Source: Purshia tridentata (lineage: Eukaryota; Streptophyta; Magnoliopsida; Rosales; Rosaceae). From it: 23,592 bases of DNA. The position numbers were made by a program, and so were the translations under genes. Numbering within the stretch: the first letter of the stretch is position 1; every line of letters begins with the position of its first letter. The notes below the pieces were generated by a model, which saw nothing but the letters and a program-made list of their open reading frames with translations, did no database searches and was not told where the DNA came from. Where the stretch lies: positions 1 through 23,592 of the forward strand of contig QANT01006771.1 of NCBI GenBank assembly GCA_003254885.1, read 5' to 3'. Positions 9,089 through 20,473 of this stretch are shown here, in pieces.

Positions 9089-10508
9089 GCGATCCCTCAT
9101 TGCCACGGGCTTCTGCTTTCCTCAGAATTTCCCTAACAATGCCAACTGCAAACATGTATTACCTAGTAGACCTTCCTGCAGTCTCAGAAAGCAAAGCAAA
9201 ACAACAAGAAGCAGCCTCAAAACATCTTGGCCGTCCATTTCACTTGCGCTTTTCGGTTCAGGTTTCTCCCTGGGTCCTTTGATCGATGGACTTCATTCGA
9301 GGGTAGATCTTGTAGTTTACCAAAATGGGTCAACAAATATTGGTCCTCTTCACACAAACGTTTGGGTAATTTCAACTCCTCAGCATTTGTTCTCAACCTT
9401 CTTTCAATTAGTGAAGTAATGCAGAATGCAGCTCATTAATACTGTTCTTGATTCCGTTTAATGCTGTTAGGTTCCTCTCTTGCTCGGTCTGTTCTACTGC
9501 ACTGTTGGGTTGCTGCAACTCTTCTTGGACGAAAGGGCCTCTTTAAAGATTCCAGAGGGGAATCAACAACAGAAAATGGTTGCTTCTTTGCTGTGAGTAT
9601 ATGTAATAACTTACCTGTGGCAGCAGCATAAAATCACAGTTTATTAGAGAAAATAAACAAACTTATGCATGTTATAATTTTGTCTTACCAGACATCTGCC
9701 AAGTCACACTGTTAATCTAAATCACATCTAAAACAAGATGTCATCTAGGCAATGGTTTCGCTTGATAATCCGACAAGAGAAAATTTCCCTTTATGCACAT
9801 TTGTACACACTTGTGAAATACATTATTTAAGTGTTTATATGCTGAATGAAATGTGCAAGCAAGACTCAGACTTTCTTGAATTTTTGCAATTATTTAGTCC
9901 AAGTTGCTAGCATGTGTTGCATATAATGACGGACATTGTTGTTTGACGCAGAGCACTTGTGCTATTTATAGAGTTGAGCGCTGAAATGTACAAAGCAGGA
10001 ATAGCAGACAATATTGAAGCCTATGTCTTATTCGCAGCAGCAGAGTTTATATGGCTTTTTGTGGACAGGACATGGTTCGGCTTCCTCCTTGCAAGCATTG
10101 TCGGCGTCAGCTGCCCGGTGGCTGAGATTCCCTTAATGAAGTAAGGATTCCTTTTCTTCTTTCTTCTTTCTCTAAGGATTATGCAGATACCATAGATGTT
10201 GATGGAAATGTCTGATGCTCAGGTTCTTCCACCTTTGGTATTATCCACAAGCTAATGTTGAAATCTTTGGCCAGGTAAGTAATCGATGGACCAAACCAAC
10301 TCAAAGAATCCTATGCCTAAATAAAATGAAAGATTTGTTACTTGTGATTACATTCATTTTTCTGATACATTTGAGCTGTTGTTGTTTGCAGGGACTAGTG
10401 AGTTGGACACTCACTTGCTATTTTGTTTACACGCTGTTTTTGATCAATTTATCACGTTGGCTGAAATCAGTGATCATAGCTGCTGACACAGAGGAAAACT
10501 CCTACTAG
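9087..10508 (+). CDS. INSIG-like polytopic membrane protein, probably plastid-targeted
   Basis: Five exons (9087-9365, 9471-9592, 9952-10140, 10223-10274, 10392-10508) with GT-AG introns and consistent phases give 252 aa. Residues 1-49 are rich in Ser, Arg and Lys and nearly free of acidic residues, like a chloroplast transit peptide. About six hydrophobic segments follow: about 50-68, 94-112, 129-145, 153-170, 174-195 and 213-236. The order of motifs ([16 protein letters not shown] then LDE, a conserved loop [14 protein letters not shown], then [11 protein letters not shown]) parallels animal INSIG proteins (WIPLCCG...GLLYPCLD and FDRSRSGFGLG). INSIGs retain sterol regulators in the ER, but a sterol role here is not supported. 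Codon 1 directly follows an in-frame TAG and is the only Met in exon 1, so the start holds unless a 5' exon splices in at that CCTAG. Plant-conserved, function unknown to me. Confidence 0.88.
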
Positions 10509-10879
10509 AGACATATCATCAGTCAAGACTTCCTCATGTCTCAACCCATTTATAGTAACAACTCAAAACAACCTTTTGTTTCTCACATACTATTGTACTA
10601 ATTTTCTTTCCTTTTTCTCTTTTGTCCTTCCATAATCTTACTGAATAATATGCAGAATTTATAGAATTTCTCTTCAATTTACAACTTTACAAGAACAAAG
10701 TTGGGGTTAGCAAAGTGCCAGACCAATCAAATGTTAATTGTACAAATTTAATATTTGCCAAGAAAAGTAACATATTATTCAAAAACATACAGACGTACGA
10801 AATTCTGAACTAGAGGAGTCTTATACATTTGAAGTTGAGCTCAATGTCAACAAGGCAGAAAACATGTCCACTCAGCAAG
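10509..10879. terminator. Convergent 3' regions of two genes
   Basis: The 370 bp between the two stop codons must hold both 3' UTRs. A plausible plus-strand polyadenylation signal is AATAAT at 10644-10649. On the minus strand a TGAATAAT-type signal lies near 10770-10780. No other gene is visible. Confidence 0.4.
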
Positions 10880-12239
10880 CTATCCTGTAAACACAACATT
10901 GACAATATCTGGGAACTTCTCCTTGATAGCTGCTTTGATTCCTGATCCAATGGAGTCAGGCCCCACATAATTTACACGGCAATCCCCACCTTCTACAGAC
11001 AAGACTTCCACGCTTCCACCAAAGTTCTTTATGGCAGGTCTCAGTATGTCAAGATGGCCATTCACTGCCTGCATTTGCAATTTTGGCACACCATCACAAC
11101 TTGTAACCATGAACAAACACTGAATCAAGTGGTTTGTTGAGCTTCAAACCTATAATTCATTGTTTATGTTTTTTGGGGCTAAGGAGGAGAATCATGAAAA
11201 ATACAATTTAAAGGTAAAGCCGTATGGATGAAATCATCACCTGAAAATCGTACGTATCTGATAAACCAGATAGTTTAGTGCATGTGAAGGTTAGAATGTT
11301 TGTATGACATCTAAGTTTACAATCACAAGCTCATCCTTAGGCCATCGGGGTACCATAATCCCATTGTTATTACATGAATTTTGCATCAAATATCAAATGC
11401 AATGCATACTAAGTTAGTAACTCATAACTAGTAGTATATCTCTCTAACAAAGCGGTCCAATTGGAATCCCACTGTTCATTATAGAAGAAAAAGTATATGC
11501 CATCCATTATATACCTCAACAGTGGTCTCTGCTTTTTCTTCATCAAAGACTTGTTGAATATCCTTGAGGGCATCTCCAAACTTTTCCTTGAGTACACGTT
11601 CAATTCCCATCTTCATGGTGGTTGTTGAGCTCGGACAGCTCCCACATGCCCCTGTTTATTATTTGAATGCAATTTCAAGTTTCAACTGCCCAATTGGAAA
11701 CTAAATTATTTATTTTCTTCTTCACCATTGTTTCTGATAAAATTACATGCAGAGAATGAGTAATCAATCGCCTATCTCATTCAAATTAACAAAACCCAAA
11801 ATTATTTATGGAATCAAACGAGAGTTTCAATGACTTAATCATCAAAATAACGCAACCCATATTGAAAAAGAGATTGAAAAAGAATTCGATCAAACTCGAA
11901 CCCACCTTGGAGCTTGAGCGAAACGACGCCGTCTTCAACGGACACAACGTCAACGTTACCGCCATCGGAAATGAGATAGGGGCGCACGTCCTCAAGAACC
12001 AGGTCGACGTTTGGAACGGTGAGTTCAAACTTCTTGGCGGAGTAAAGTCCCGGAGAGGACGGCTCGGCGGCAGCGCTTGGGTTCGAAGCTCGAATGGTCG
12101 TTTTCAGAGAGATCGATCTTTGAGAGGTTGATTGGCGCCGTTTTAAGAACATAAATTGTGTGTTTTGGTGGGGTTTGGCTGGGGTTTTGGGAGAAGGCGT
12201 TGGGGTTTTGGGCAACCCAGTGGCTGTGAGCGACGCCAT
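10880..12239 (-). CDS. NFU3: Chloroplast NifU-like Fe-S cluster scaffold (NFU1/NFU3 type)
   Basis: Three exons on the minus strand (12239-11906, 11651-11515, 11068-10880) give 219 aa with matching phases. Residues 1 to about 58 form a Ser/Thr/Pro/Lys-rich transit peptide. Residues about 70-150 are a NifU C-terminal-type domain with [18 protein letters not shown] and the cluster-binding pair in [20 protein letters not shown] (CxxC, Cys114 and Cys117). Residues about 158-219 form a second, degenerate NifU domain ([20 protein letters not shown]) lacking CxxC. Proteins of this type assemble and pass on Fe-S clusters in plastids, for example to photosystem I. Length is close to the roughly 230 aa of Arabidopsis NFU1/NFU3; the choice between these paralogues is tentative. 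Start: ATG at 12239 (MASLTATG); an upstream in-frame GTG (12260) is not needed. It converges on the gene ending at 10508. Confidence 0.95.
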
Positions 12240-12381
12240 GGATGAAGGCTGAAGCTTCACTTGAAGGAAGTCCGGGAATATGGGGTGGGTTAAGTTGAGT
12301 CCTAGAGTCTGTCTTGGTGTTGGTGTTATTTGTATTGTGTGGGTTGAATAAATTATTTAGACAAGTAAAGGGGTGCTTTTG

Positions 12382-12391
12382 TATATATATA
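12382..12391 (-). promoter_or_regulatory. Candidate TATA box of the NifU-like gene
   Basis: Read on the minus strand this is TATATATAC preceded by CTTTTA, about 145 bp upstream of the ATG, a normal distance for a plant TATA box with a short 5' UTR. No transcript evidence is available. Confidence 0.4.
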
Positions 12392-12399
12392 AAAGTCAA

Positions 12400-13076
12400 G
12401 GGTGCTTGAGATGTGCGAGTGACAATTTATCAAATTTTTGGAATGTATTTGGTCTCCCTCATGAAATTTAATCATTAATTTTTTTAAATGATGAAATTTC
12501 ATAATTCAAAAAACAGATAGTAATGCTTTAACTATAATAACTAACTTCATTACATGATTCTTAGCCAAAAAAACTTACTACATGGGGTGATTAACTGATT
12601 GCTGATGTTTCTATTGGTAGCTAAACCTAATAATTATAAAAATTTCATTAATACTCTAAAATTCAACTATGATCTAAGTTTTTATTGAAACTATATCAAA
12701 CTTTCTTTTATATGGGAAAAAGATATTTGAGTTTCACACTTCTCCCAACAAATGCATAGAGAGAAAAGATTCGAACTTAAAATCTCTGCTAACTTCAAAA
12801 ATAATGTATTTATATACGGTGTCGTTTTGAGTTTGGTTTATCAATTTTAATTTGGTATAAAAAATAAAAATAAAAAGTTTTCTTGAATGCTTTGTCAGGA
12901 TTCAGGAAAAAGCGTGAGCAAATTTCAAGACAGGGATGTAAAATTGTGGAAGAATAGTTCCTCTTTCAGAGACTTACAGCTTTGACCGTGAAGATATTGG
13001 TAAAGAAAGTTGTGTGGTGCCCATTTCCCAGTAGTGAGGGCCGGTACTCACATAGGGTTTCGGATAGTACACAACA
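12400..13076. promoter_or_regulatory. Divergent intergenic region between two start codons
   Basis: About 840 bp separate the NifU-like start (12239) from the Agenet/DUF724 start (13077), so this region must hold both promoters. It is AT-rich with no open frame. A TTTATATAC near 12809-12817 is a possible TATA box for the plus-strand gene, with a GGTGTCGTTTTGAG motif after it. No repeats are evident. Confidence 0.45.
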
Positions 13077-16000
13077 ATGGCGGGCTTCGAGAGTAACGAA
13101 CCCCAACAGCAGCAGCAACAAGTATTCAGTGTAGGCTCAGAAGTGGAAGTGAGGAGCGACGAGGAAGGGTTCAAAGGCGCGTGGTTCAGAGCTACCATTG
13201 TGCAGGGCCCCTCAAACTCTGCCTCAAAGAAGAGAAAAAGGGCTTTGGTGGAGTACAAGGATCTTGTTACCGAAGATCGGTCCCAGAAGCTGAAGGAGTA
13301 CGTCGATTCGGGTTATTTAAGGCCCTTGCCTCCTCAGGTGGGTGACCAAGATTTCGAAGAGGGTGTTGTGGTGGATGCGGATTATAGAGATGGGTGGTGG
13401 ACTGGGGTTATAAGGAAAGTTCTTGATAATGGTTCCAAGTACAGTGTCGTCTTTGACAACCCACCAGATGTGATTGAATTTGAGAGGAACCTTCTGCGAC
13501 TGCATCAAAATTGGGTTGATGGCCAATGGGTTCGGCCCAAAAAGCAGGTATTCTAGCTTGGTCCTGATCTGGGCTCTTTTTTTTAATTTATTTTTATTTT
13601 TATGGGTTAATTTATCTCTTGATGGTGATACGGTGATGTGGTGTTTTGGTGATTCCGGTATCATTATGTTTTAATGATTTTTGAGATTGTACCAGTGCAT
13701 GTAAGGGATGTAAATTTCTATGAATTACAGATGTTTGCTCCGATGGGAGTTATTCTTGGGCTTAATTTGGTAAATTGGACACGGCATTTTGTTATTGAAA
13801 TGTAATATGATATTGCTGGTTTTGTTGATCTATGTTCATGAGTGTTACATGTGGGTTTAAGTGATTTTATGAACAGCATGTGGCATTTATTTGTACTTGG
13901 GATCTGATCTTTTATGAAATTGAATGGCTGCTTTGGATGTTTTATTACCACATGTTCTTCCAAGTGTTGCATGTTGGAACCTATGTGTGCAATCCCTAAA
14001 GGACCTAATCATTATTCTAGCCTCTTGCGTATTCTGTTCAGTTTATTTTTTGCTCGTTAAACAAATAAATGCTGTTGCGTGAGGATTGCATAGGTTTTTT
14101 GTGTTTGTGAATTTCGCCTATGAAGTTAGAGTTGAAAACGTATGCTATGTGGTTAACCTTTTGTGATACAACGGATTTGGCCTTTCGGTTGAAAGCAAAA
14201 GGCAGGATCTATTTTCAGCTCAGGATCAGACGTAGAAGTTAATTTTGACAGAGAAATTTATTTGATGCTTGGTTCCCTGCAATGGTTGTAAAAGAAAATG
14301 AGGATAATACCTTCTGGTGAAGTATGAGAACTCAGATGCTAGGGTTGTAGATTTCCGACATATCGGCCCTCCCCCTTCTCGTTTTACGGATAGAAGTTAT
14401 GAATTGCACGACAAAGTAGATGCTTCCAATGTTCTAGCTGAGAGGATGTATACAATCATTTTCAAGCATGGGATTAAGGGTAAAGAACTTAGTTTCTCAG
14501 AAATAAGACCCCTTGTGGAATGGAAAGATGGCAAATGGGTTGGTGGATCCAAGGTATAATCTCTTTTCTGTTTAATCTTTTTTGGGTGGTAGAGAGAAGG
14601 GGGGAGGGGGTCGCGGAATCTCCATCTCTAGAGAGGTTTGTTTTGTAGTATGTTTGGTGAAATCAATCCACACAAAGGGAATCGAGAGGCTTTCAACTTT
14701 TTATATATGGAATGGTGCCTACTATGGAGTACAGATCTAATGAACAATAATAAGTTATATTGTTTTTGGTGGTCATGAAGTATGTCAAAGCAAAATGCTT
14801 TGCTGCTTGCATGAGTTGAAGTTCAGTTAGTGTCTCCTAGGGATTATATTTATTTGTTGGTAGCTAATGCGGGTTTGTTCCAGGAAGTATTGATTGCTTC
14901 AGATTCTCAGCAAGAGTTAGAGCATGTGCTGCATGCCCAAAACAATTCCAACCATCCTGAGGCGGCTACTCAACTAGAAAATTCAGGTGCTGCAGGGGAT
15001 AATCCTGAATCAAACAATTCAAAGAGGAATCTTATGGAGCAGTCAAGTCATCCCCAAAGCATCAGGGTAATCAATCTGCCAGCCCCTAATGGTAGTGCTA
15101 CAAAGTTACGTCCTTTGAAAAAGTTGAAGGATGAGAAAGCTGCAGAGATTGTATTATCTCTTGAAGCACGTCAATCAAAAAAAAAGCCAGGTGATAAAGA
15201 AATGCTTCATGAATTAGCCACAATGACCAGAGGAGCTAAAGGAACAAGACGCACAAGAAAACCTGTTGTTACCCATCAGCTTTTTAAAACAGAGAGCTTG
15301 CTTGGGGAAAAGGAAATTGTGAGTTGAATGTCTTCTCTTAACCTTTATTTGTTGTCTTTACTAAATTTTCAAACTCTGTTCAAGAGTTATTGACATGAGA
15401 GATCCCGGACCTTGATGTGATGTGCCATTCATGACGTAGTGGTGTTTGTTGGTTCATGAATCAGTTACACACATATGAGCATACACACACATCTGTGTAG
15501 CTAAACTTTTTTTTTGGTCAGAGGACCTAAATGATTGGTTACAAAAGCAAGTAGCTATTGAGTTTTCACACTTGTGGACCTATATACTACTATGAAATTA
15601 GGGTTATATGGTTTTTGTTGGGCTTGATACTGTTTCATATGGGTCAACTTCTTAAGTATTTAGTGACATAAAATTGATCCATAGTAAACTGCATGCCATG
15701 GTGTGTTGTTATATTTCCTTTCTTGATGGGGCAATGAGGATCAAGTCACTACTTCTTTGGTTTTGTTTTTCTGAGACCCAGTGTTCTTGATCAGCCTTTT
15801 CATCATTACATGTGTAGAAAACTAAGCAACAGAAAGATGGTGAGGTAGATAGTCAATGGATACATCCTATCAAAAGCAAAGGACGACGTACAAAGTCTCT
15901 AGTTGGAAACCGACCGGCCCAAGAAGCAGGTATATATGTGCACTGTGCACCGTGTCTTGCCAAATGAAATATATATGCTCATTAATAGACCTGCATTGGT

Positions 16001-19000
16001 TAGGTTTCTTATAGAAAAGAAATTTGGTTTTTGATGATGTGCAGGTAAGGAAGGTTATGCAAGTGTTGATTCTGCAGGAAAAATTGTTCAAAAGGAGGGT
16101 ATAAGTCACGAAGCTGAAGTGCTTCTCACCTTAGGGTCAATAGCTAAGGGAAAGGACGGTTCACCAGCTGAAATTCCATGTCAGCTTCCTAATGAAGATT
16201 TACTGAAGCTAATGAGAGATCAGAAGAAGATTACAAATTATCCAGCACAAGAAAAGAGCATGGTAGGAATATACTCAAAATGACCCCATAAAAGTCATAT
16301 AATGGTATTGGAGCAATTAAAATTCAAACTTCTTGGTGGATTCTGCTACAGAGAACTAGAACTTTTCTGTCCTCTTAAGAAAAAAAAAATGGAACTTATT
16401 TTGGTAAATTCAATTGGATGGGTTGAGGAGTGATTGGCCACGTCACTTCGTGTAGGCGAAGTAGATTGGTGTTGGGAGTGGGTCATCCTTAGCTTGACAC
16501 AACTTGATTGATGAGTCAAATCACAAATTAAAAGTAAAAGAACTATTTTACGGAATAAGTGAAAATTCTATTTAATAATTTATCTAATCTATTTATTAGC
16601 CTTTTAGGCCCTTTTATTCAAATATTGTGGAAAGAGGAGGAACATGAAGCATTAGGGATTTAAGCTATCAACATTGACAACATTGGATATTATCTAAAAT
16701 AAGCTATTAACACCCAGGTTTTGTCAGCTGAACTTGGCAGTGATTCAATTTTGGCTAACCTGCTCCGTAGCCTGGTTCTTTTTCCAGACATGGTATAATC
16801 ATGGAGTGAGACATCCAAAGTAACAATTTTATCTTTCGTCTTCTGTTTGTTCCTTGGCTCAATGGCATTGCTATGGATGTTTGTCTTTATTTGAGCAGGA
16901 ATTTAAGCAGCAAGAAGCTGGAGGAAGCAGTCATAAAAGAAAGAGAGGCAGGCCTCGAAAGTTAGTGTCCATAAGCCGACAAGCTTTAGAGGGAGGTAAT
17001 AATGCATTAAAACTAAAATCATTGGCATATATTATGAATTTGGCCAAAGTACATTTCAGCCCCTATAGTTAAAGGTTCGATTCGAACAATCCCAACCGTG
17101 CACTTTTCAATGTGTTTCAATTTGGTCCCTTTAGTTTTAATTTGAACAATGCCAACCATATATACTTTTTAAATTTTTCAGTTTGTTCTTGTGGTTACAA
17201 TTTGAACAATGTTTAATACTGTATTTATTGATTAGAGGAAGGATGATTTAGGTGCAAAAGTGATCTCATGAACATGAGATCATATTGGGGGGCATGTGCA
17301 TGCTTTTTCCATCCAGTCAACTTATGGTGGTGGATGGAGGGAACATTGGTATGTTGAAATATATAAGGGTTTTTGGCTTTTGTTTTTTTAAACGTGATAG
17401 AAACACCAACTGCACGCACTCTACAAGGTGTGATTTCGAACTGCCTACTCTAGTATGAGTTGAACCCAGCATATCCTCCTTGTACTACTGTGCACAAGTG
17501 GTGAAATATATAAGATTGGTTGACGTTGTTCAAATTGAATGAGAAGACCAAATTGAAATTTTCAGCAACCTATAGGGGGTAAGATTTGTACAACAGCCAA
17601 CTTATCCAAAAAAAGAGAAATTGTTTTTTTGACCAATGACTACCATCTTTGTGAATTGTAGTTAAGGAGCAGAATGGATCAGAAAATGTTGCTGAGGAAA
17701 GTATTGTAAATGATCAAACACTTCATGAAGTTGCTGTGCGTGTGGTCAAAGGGATTGTTCCTACAGGTTTGACAGTGTGCAACTTAAATTCATTTTCAGC
17801 ATGTCAGCAAAGGAACCTCTTAACACTATGAACGATTAGAAGAAGTTATATATAAGCAGCACAATTAGGCTGCTCCCAACAAGAATAAACTAAGCATGTT
17901 GTAGAAGTGTTGTGGAAGCAACTTGAAAAAAATCTGTGGAAGACAGGAAGGACATGAAGCAAGCCATACTTTTGGAAAAATTACTGGAAGTACCAAACTG
18001 TTTCACAAGAAAATTATCTATTGTCACCATTAGCACACAATTAGATTGTTCAACAAGGTTGTGTAGCTAAACAGTTTTCTCCTGTGCTGTCTAACAACTT
18101 CTTCAGAGAAAGAATTAGAGCCAAAGAGAGTATTTCTTGTTATTCTATTGACCTTGTGTTTTGTGGAACTGAAACCATATCTGGAATTTTTGTAGATTCA
18201 CAAGATGCTTGTAGAAGAAATACAGCTGAAGCCAATGGAACAAGGTGCATGACAAGTGAAGCTGCAACCCTTGTTAGAGCGTCTGACAATATAGATGATG
18301 ATGACCGACCTCTATCCATGTGGTTTGGAGGGGTGCAGTGTCCAGCAGTAGTGGGTGAATCAAGTAAGCTACTTTGAATATTATTTATTTCCCTGTTCTA
18401 GTAATTAATTTGACTATATCTGTTTTCTTTAATAGGGCCATACCCTGATAGAACTATCGACCAAAATACCGATACAAAAGGCCAAGTTGAGATTGCAAGG
18501 GAATCTCCTGAAATTGATGCAGCCGGTGACAGTGTGCATGACGAGAATCAAATTATGCCTTTTGTGAAGTGCTCACCAGTTTGGAAAACAATTGAGTCTT
18601 TAGAAGTTTTCAGAATAATGCCACAAAAGCCGCATTTTCGTCCTTTGGGTAAATGTAAAGAAGAATATCGGGAGGGATTTGCTATTGGAAATATGGTAAC
18701 ATTCTCTAGTTTGGTGGAGAAGGTATCCACACTGCATTTCGATGACCCAAGAAATGTTTTTGATAGCATTTTGGAGAGTCTTATTGACTTGGAAAAGTAT
18801 GGATTCAATGTTACCGTTCTACGTGGGCGTGTGAATGAATTGTTGTCTATTAAAGATAGGCAAGGACAGTTTCAGGGCGAGTCAAAAGATGCTGAATGTA
18901 AGATAACGAAGCATACTCAGGAGAAAACAAAACTTGTAGAAGAGGCTGATTGTATTGCTAAGAAAATAATTGAGTTACAGGAGAAGCATGTATCAATCAA

Positions 19001-19124
19001 GTCAGAAATGGAGGCTAAAGATCTTGAGATTTCTAGGTTGCAGTTGCTTGTGGATGATATCAATAAAAGCATTCTGAGCGCCCGGAAAGATTTTGAAAAC
19101 CTAGCTTTTGCTCCGTTGAAATAG
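13077..19124 (+). CDS. Agenet, AT-hook and DUF724 nuclear protein, exon 2 damaged
   Basis: Nine exons: 13077-13547, about 14196/14202-14553 (damaged), 14884-15318, 15818-15929, 16045-16262, 16899-16995, 17662-17766, 18196-18363, 18436-19124. Exon 1 (157 aa) encodes one Agenet pair, a Tudor-like fold: VFSVGSEVEVRSDEEGFKG, then DYRDGWWTGVIRKVL. Exon 2 would encode a second pair. Exons 3-5 are charged and Ser/Gln/Lys-rich, probably disordered. Exon 6 has a classic AT-hook (KRKRGRPRK, about 16938-16964). Exon 8 ends with RPLSMWFGGV, the usual lead-in to DUF724. Exon 9 holds DUF724 (MPFVKCSPVWKTIESLEVF) and a C-terminal coiled coil (EEADCIAKKIIELQEKH onwards). Plant DUF724/Agenet proteins are thought to act in nuclear chromatin or RNA-related roles; the function is poorly defined. 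All introns are GT-AG. The gene reads intact if exon 2 is skipped (about 764 aa); with it, the frame breaks. Confidence 0.9.
14196..14553 (+). pseudogene. Disrupted second Agenet-pair exon
   Basis: The frame GSIFSSGSDVEVNFDREIY is Agenet-like but breaks at about 14260-14266; the motif DAWFPAMVVKENEDNTF continues in the +1 frame. It breaks again at about 14311-14316, after which VKYENSDARVVDF continues. Each break fits one missing base. Further on, KVDA is followed directly by SNVLAERMYTIIF. The equivalent part of exon 1 has 12 residues, including GWWTGVI, between DA and KVL, so about 11 codons are missing at about 14424. Donor 14553 and the downstream acceptor 14883 are phase 0, as is exon 1's end. 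Acceptors giving phase 0 are at 14195 and 14201, both weak (no clear pyrimidine tract). Sequencing error, decay or an unused exon are all possible. Confidence 0.75.
17040..17600. mobile_element. MITE-like element in intron 6 of the DUF724 gene
   Basis: The two ends are inverted repeats. The left begins TTGGCCAAAGTACATTTCAG with CCCCTATAG, and contains AATTTGGTCCC and AATTTGAACAATGCCAACC. The complement of the right end begins TTGGCTGTTGTAC with CCCCTATAGG, and contains CAATTTGGTC and AATTTGAACAACGTCAACC. There is no coding capacity. Exact ends are uncertain by a few bases and I see no clear target duplication. It lies between a donor at 16995 and an acceptor at 17661, so splicing could remove it. 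Confidence 0.7.
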
Positions 19125-19799
19125 GCCCGAGAGTTTTGCCCAATTTGCTTAACAGCCTTGGATGGGTGGCTCAGAACCCTTAGTGAAAGTTGTTAGATTT
19201 GCCCCTCAGAGTAGGAATGTCAGGCTTAGGTATCAGTTTGGACACAAATTTGTGGTTTGTACTATTTTTATAGTATCTAGTCTTGAGTTGGATAGTTAGA
19301 GACATAATAATGTATTCGCTTGTTGTCTGGATTCTATTGGCAAATGAAAAAGCTGGTTTCTCTTTTTATTCAATTTCCAGTTGTGAAAACATACCTGGGA
19401 GTCATGTCATTAACATATTATGAAAGGTAGAAATTTTAATAATTTCTTGTCAGGCCATGAGAAAATTTCTTCCGTTAGTTGTCCTTTTTTTATTTATTCA
19501 AAGTCCACGGAAGGCCCATCGAGCCCATGAGAATTCAGCCTGAAGGACTTTGTGATCTGCTCAAGCATTGCAATAATAACATACAGAGATAGCTTCCGTG
19601 GAGGTTTGGGTTGAAGTTTGGAGGCGGAGCAAAGGAGAGACACAAGAGGCTTAACTATAGGGGACGAGTCCATAGGGATTGATCCCAACGTAAGCCTGAA
19701 GAAGTGCATGAATCTGTAGGATCGATCCTATAATAAGTGGGATTGGTCCACCGCATTAAGTTCACCCAAGGGAATTAAGACTGCTAGTTCAACAAGATT
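19125..19799. other. 3' flank of the DUF724 gene with GGATC palindromes
   Basis: The first 250 bp are probably 3' UTR, with a possible AATAAT signal near 19306. At 19673-19750 there are three palindromic units: TAGGGATTGATCCC (19673-19686), the perfect TAGGATCGATCCTA (19717-19730) and GGGATTGGTCC (19739-19749). They resemble the array at 6113-6352. No gene is visible; the minus-strand open stretch at 19494-19709 overlaps these palindromes and is not credible. Confidence 0.55.
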
Positions 19800-20473
19800 A
19801 GAATTTTAGGGTCGGTTTTTTTGAAAAACCGAAGGTCCGACCAAATCCGACCTCACCGAACTTAAAAAAAACCGTCTGACGCTTGTCCGAATAGTAGGTA
19901 TTGATAAGCATACCGAACCGACGCTGTTCGGTGACAGTGGCAGTTTGGAAATCCCAAACCATCGGTTGATACCGAACCGGTCAACCTCTAGTTTCGTCTC
20001 AAGTTCTTCATCATCCTCTGTTTTCTTCCCACATAGAACCCATCATCCTTTGTTTTCTTCTCTGGTTATTCATTTGTGCCGCCATAGCTTAACGAAGGCT
20101 CATGTAGGCAAAGGTATCAAACTTTCTGGCGCTTAACTCACTGGACCATCCTCGCAAACTTGAGCCGAGTCAAGCACGTTGGCCTTGAGATGACGTCGTC
20201 GTTTCTCTGGTTTGCAACGACAAGTCGTTGTACTGCCCAGAAGCTCCACAAGTTGCTCCGCTCTGCAATTTCACAACGATTGACCCTCCAATAGAGCACC
20301 TCGGCGACACCTTGAACCGACCATTACCAACCGATAACTACCGACACTGAAGCCGTTGGTAGCCAACCTTGTCAGTGGCGGTGGCAGTTTGGACGTCAGT
20401 GGTGGGATATCGGTTCGGTTACTGAACTGAACCCACCTCATAAATAATCCAAGTTGCCTTTTGGGAAAGTTTT
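19800..20473. mobile_element. CGGTTCGG-rich dispersed repeat
   Basis: Repeated CCGAACC, CCGACC and GGTTCGG words cluster at both edges (about 19805-19980 and 20400-20445), with a less AT-rich stretch between them. Such sequences belong to abundant non-autonomous DNA elements in dicots, but I could not match terminal repeats. The plus-strand open stretch at 19945-20136 (Ser-rich) has no known family. Confidence 0.4.

Noticed and set aside
9100..9439. Two further plus-strand frames over the first exon of the INSIG-like gene
   Set aside because: They do not join the downstream exons in frame; only the 9087 frame continues into the conserved protein.
11808..12131. Plus-strand open frame of 107 codons
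   Set aside because: It lies opposite the first NifU-like exon and is an antisense shadow of it.
13317..13664. Minus-strand open frame of 115 codons
   Set aside because: Antisense shadow of the first Agenet exon.
16718..16792. Possible extra 75-bp phase-0 exon in intron 5 of the DUF724 gene
   Set aside because: It has a CCCAG acceptor and ATG|GTATAA donor and stays open. However, the 25-residue peptide is hydrophobic and unlike the charged flanking exons, and the neighbouring exons join in frame without it.
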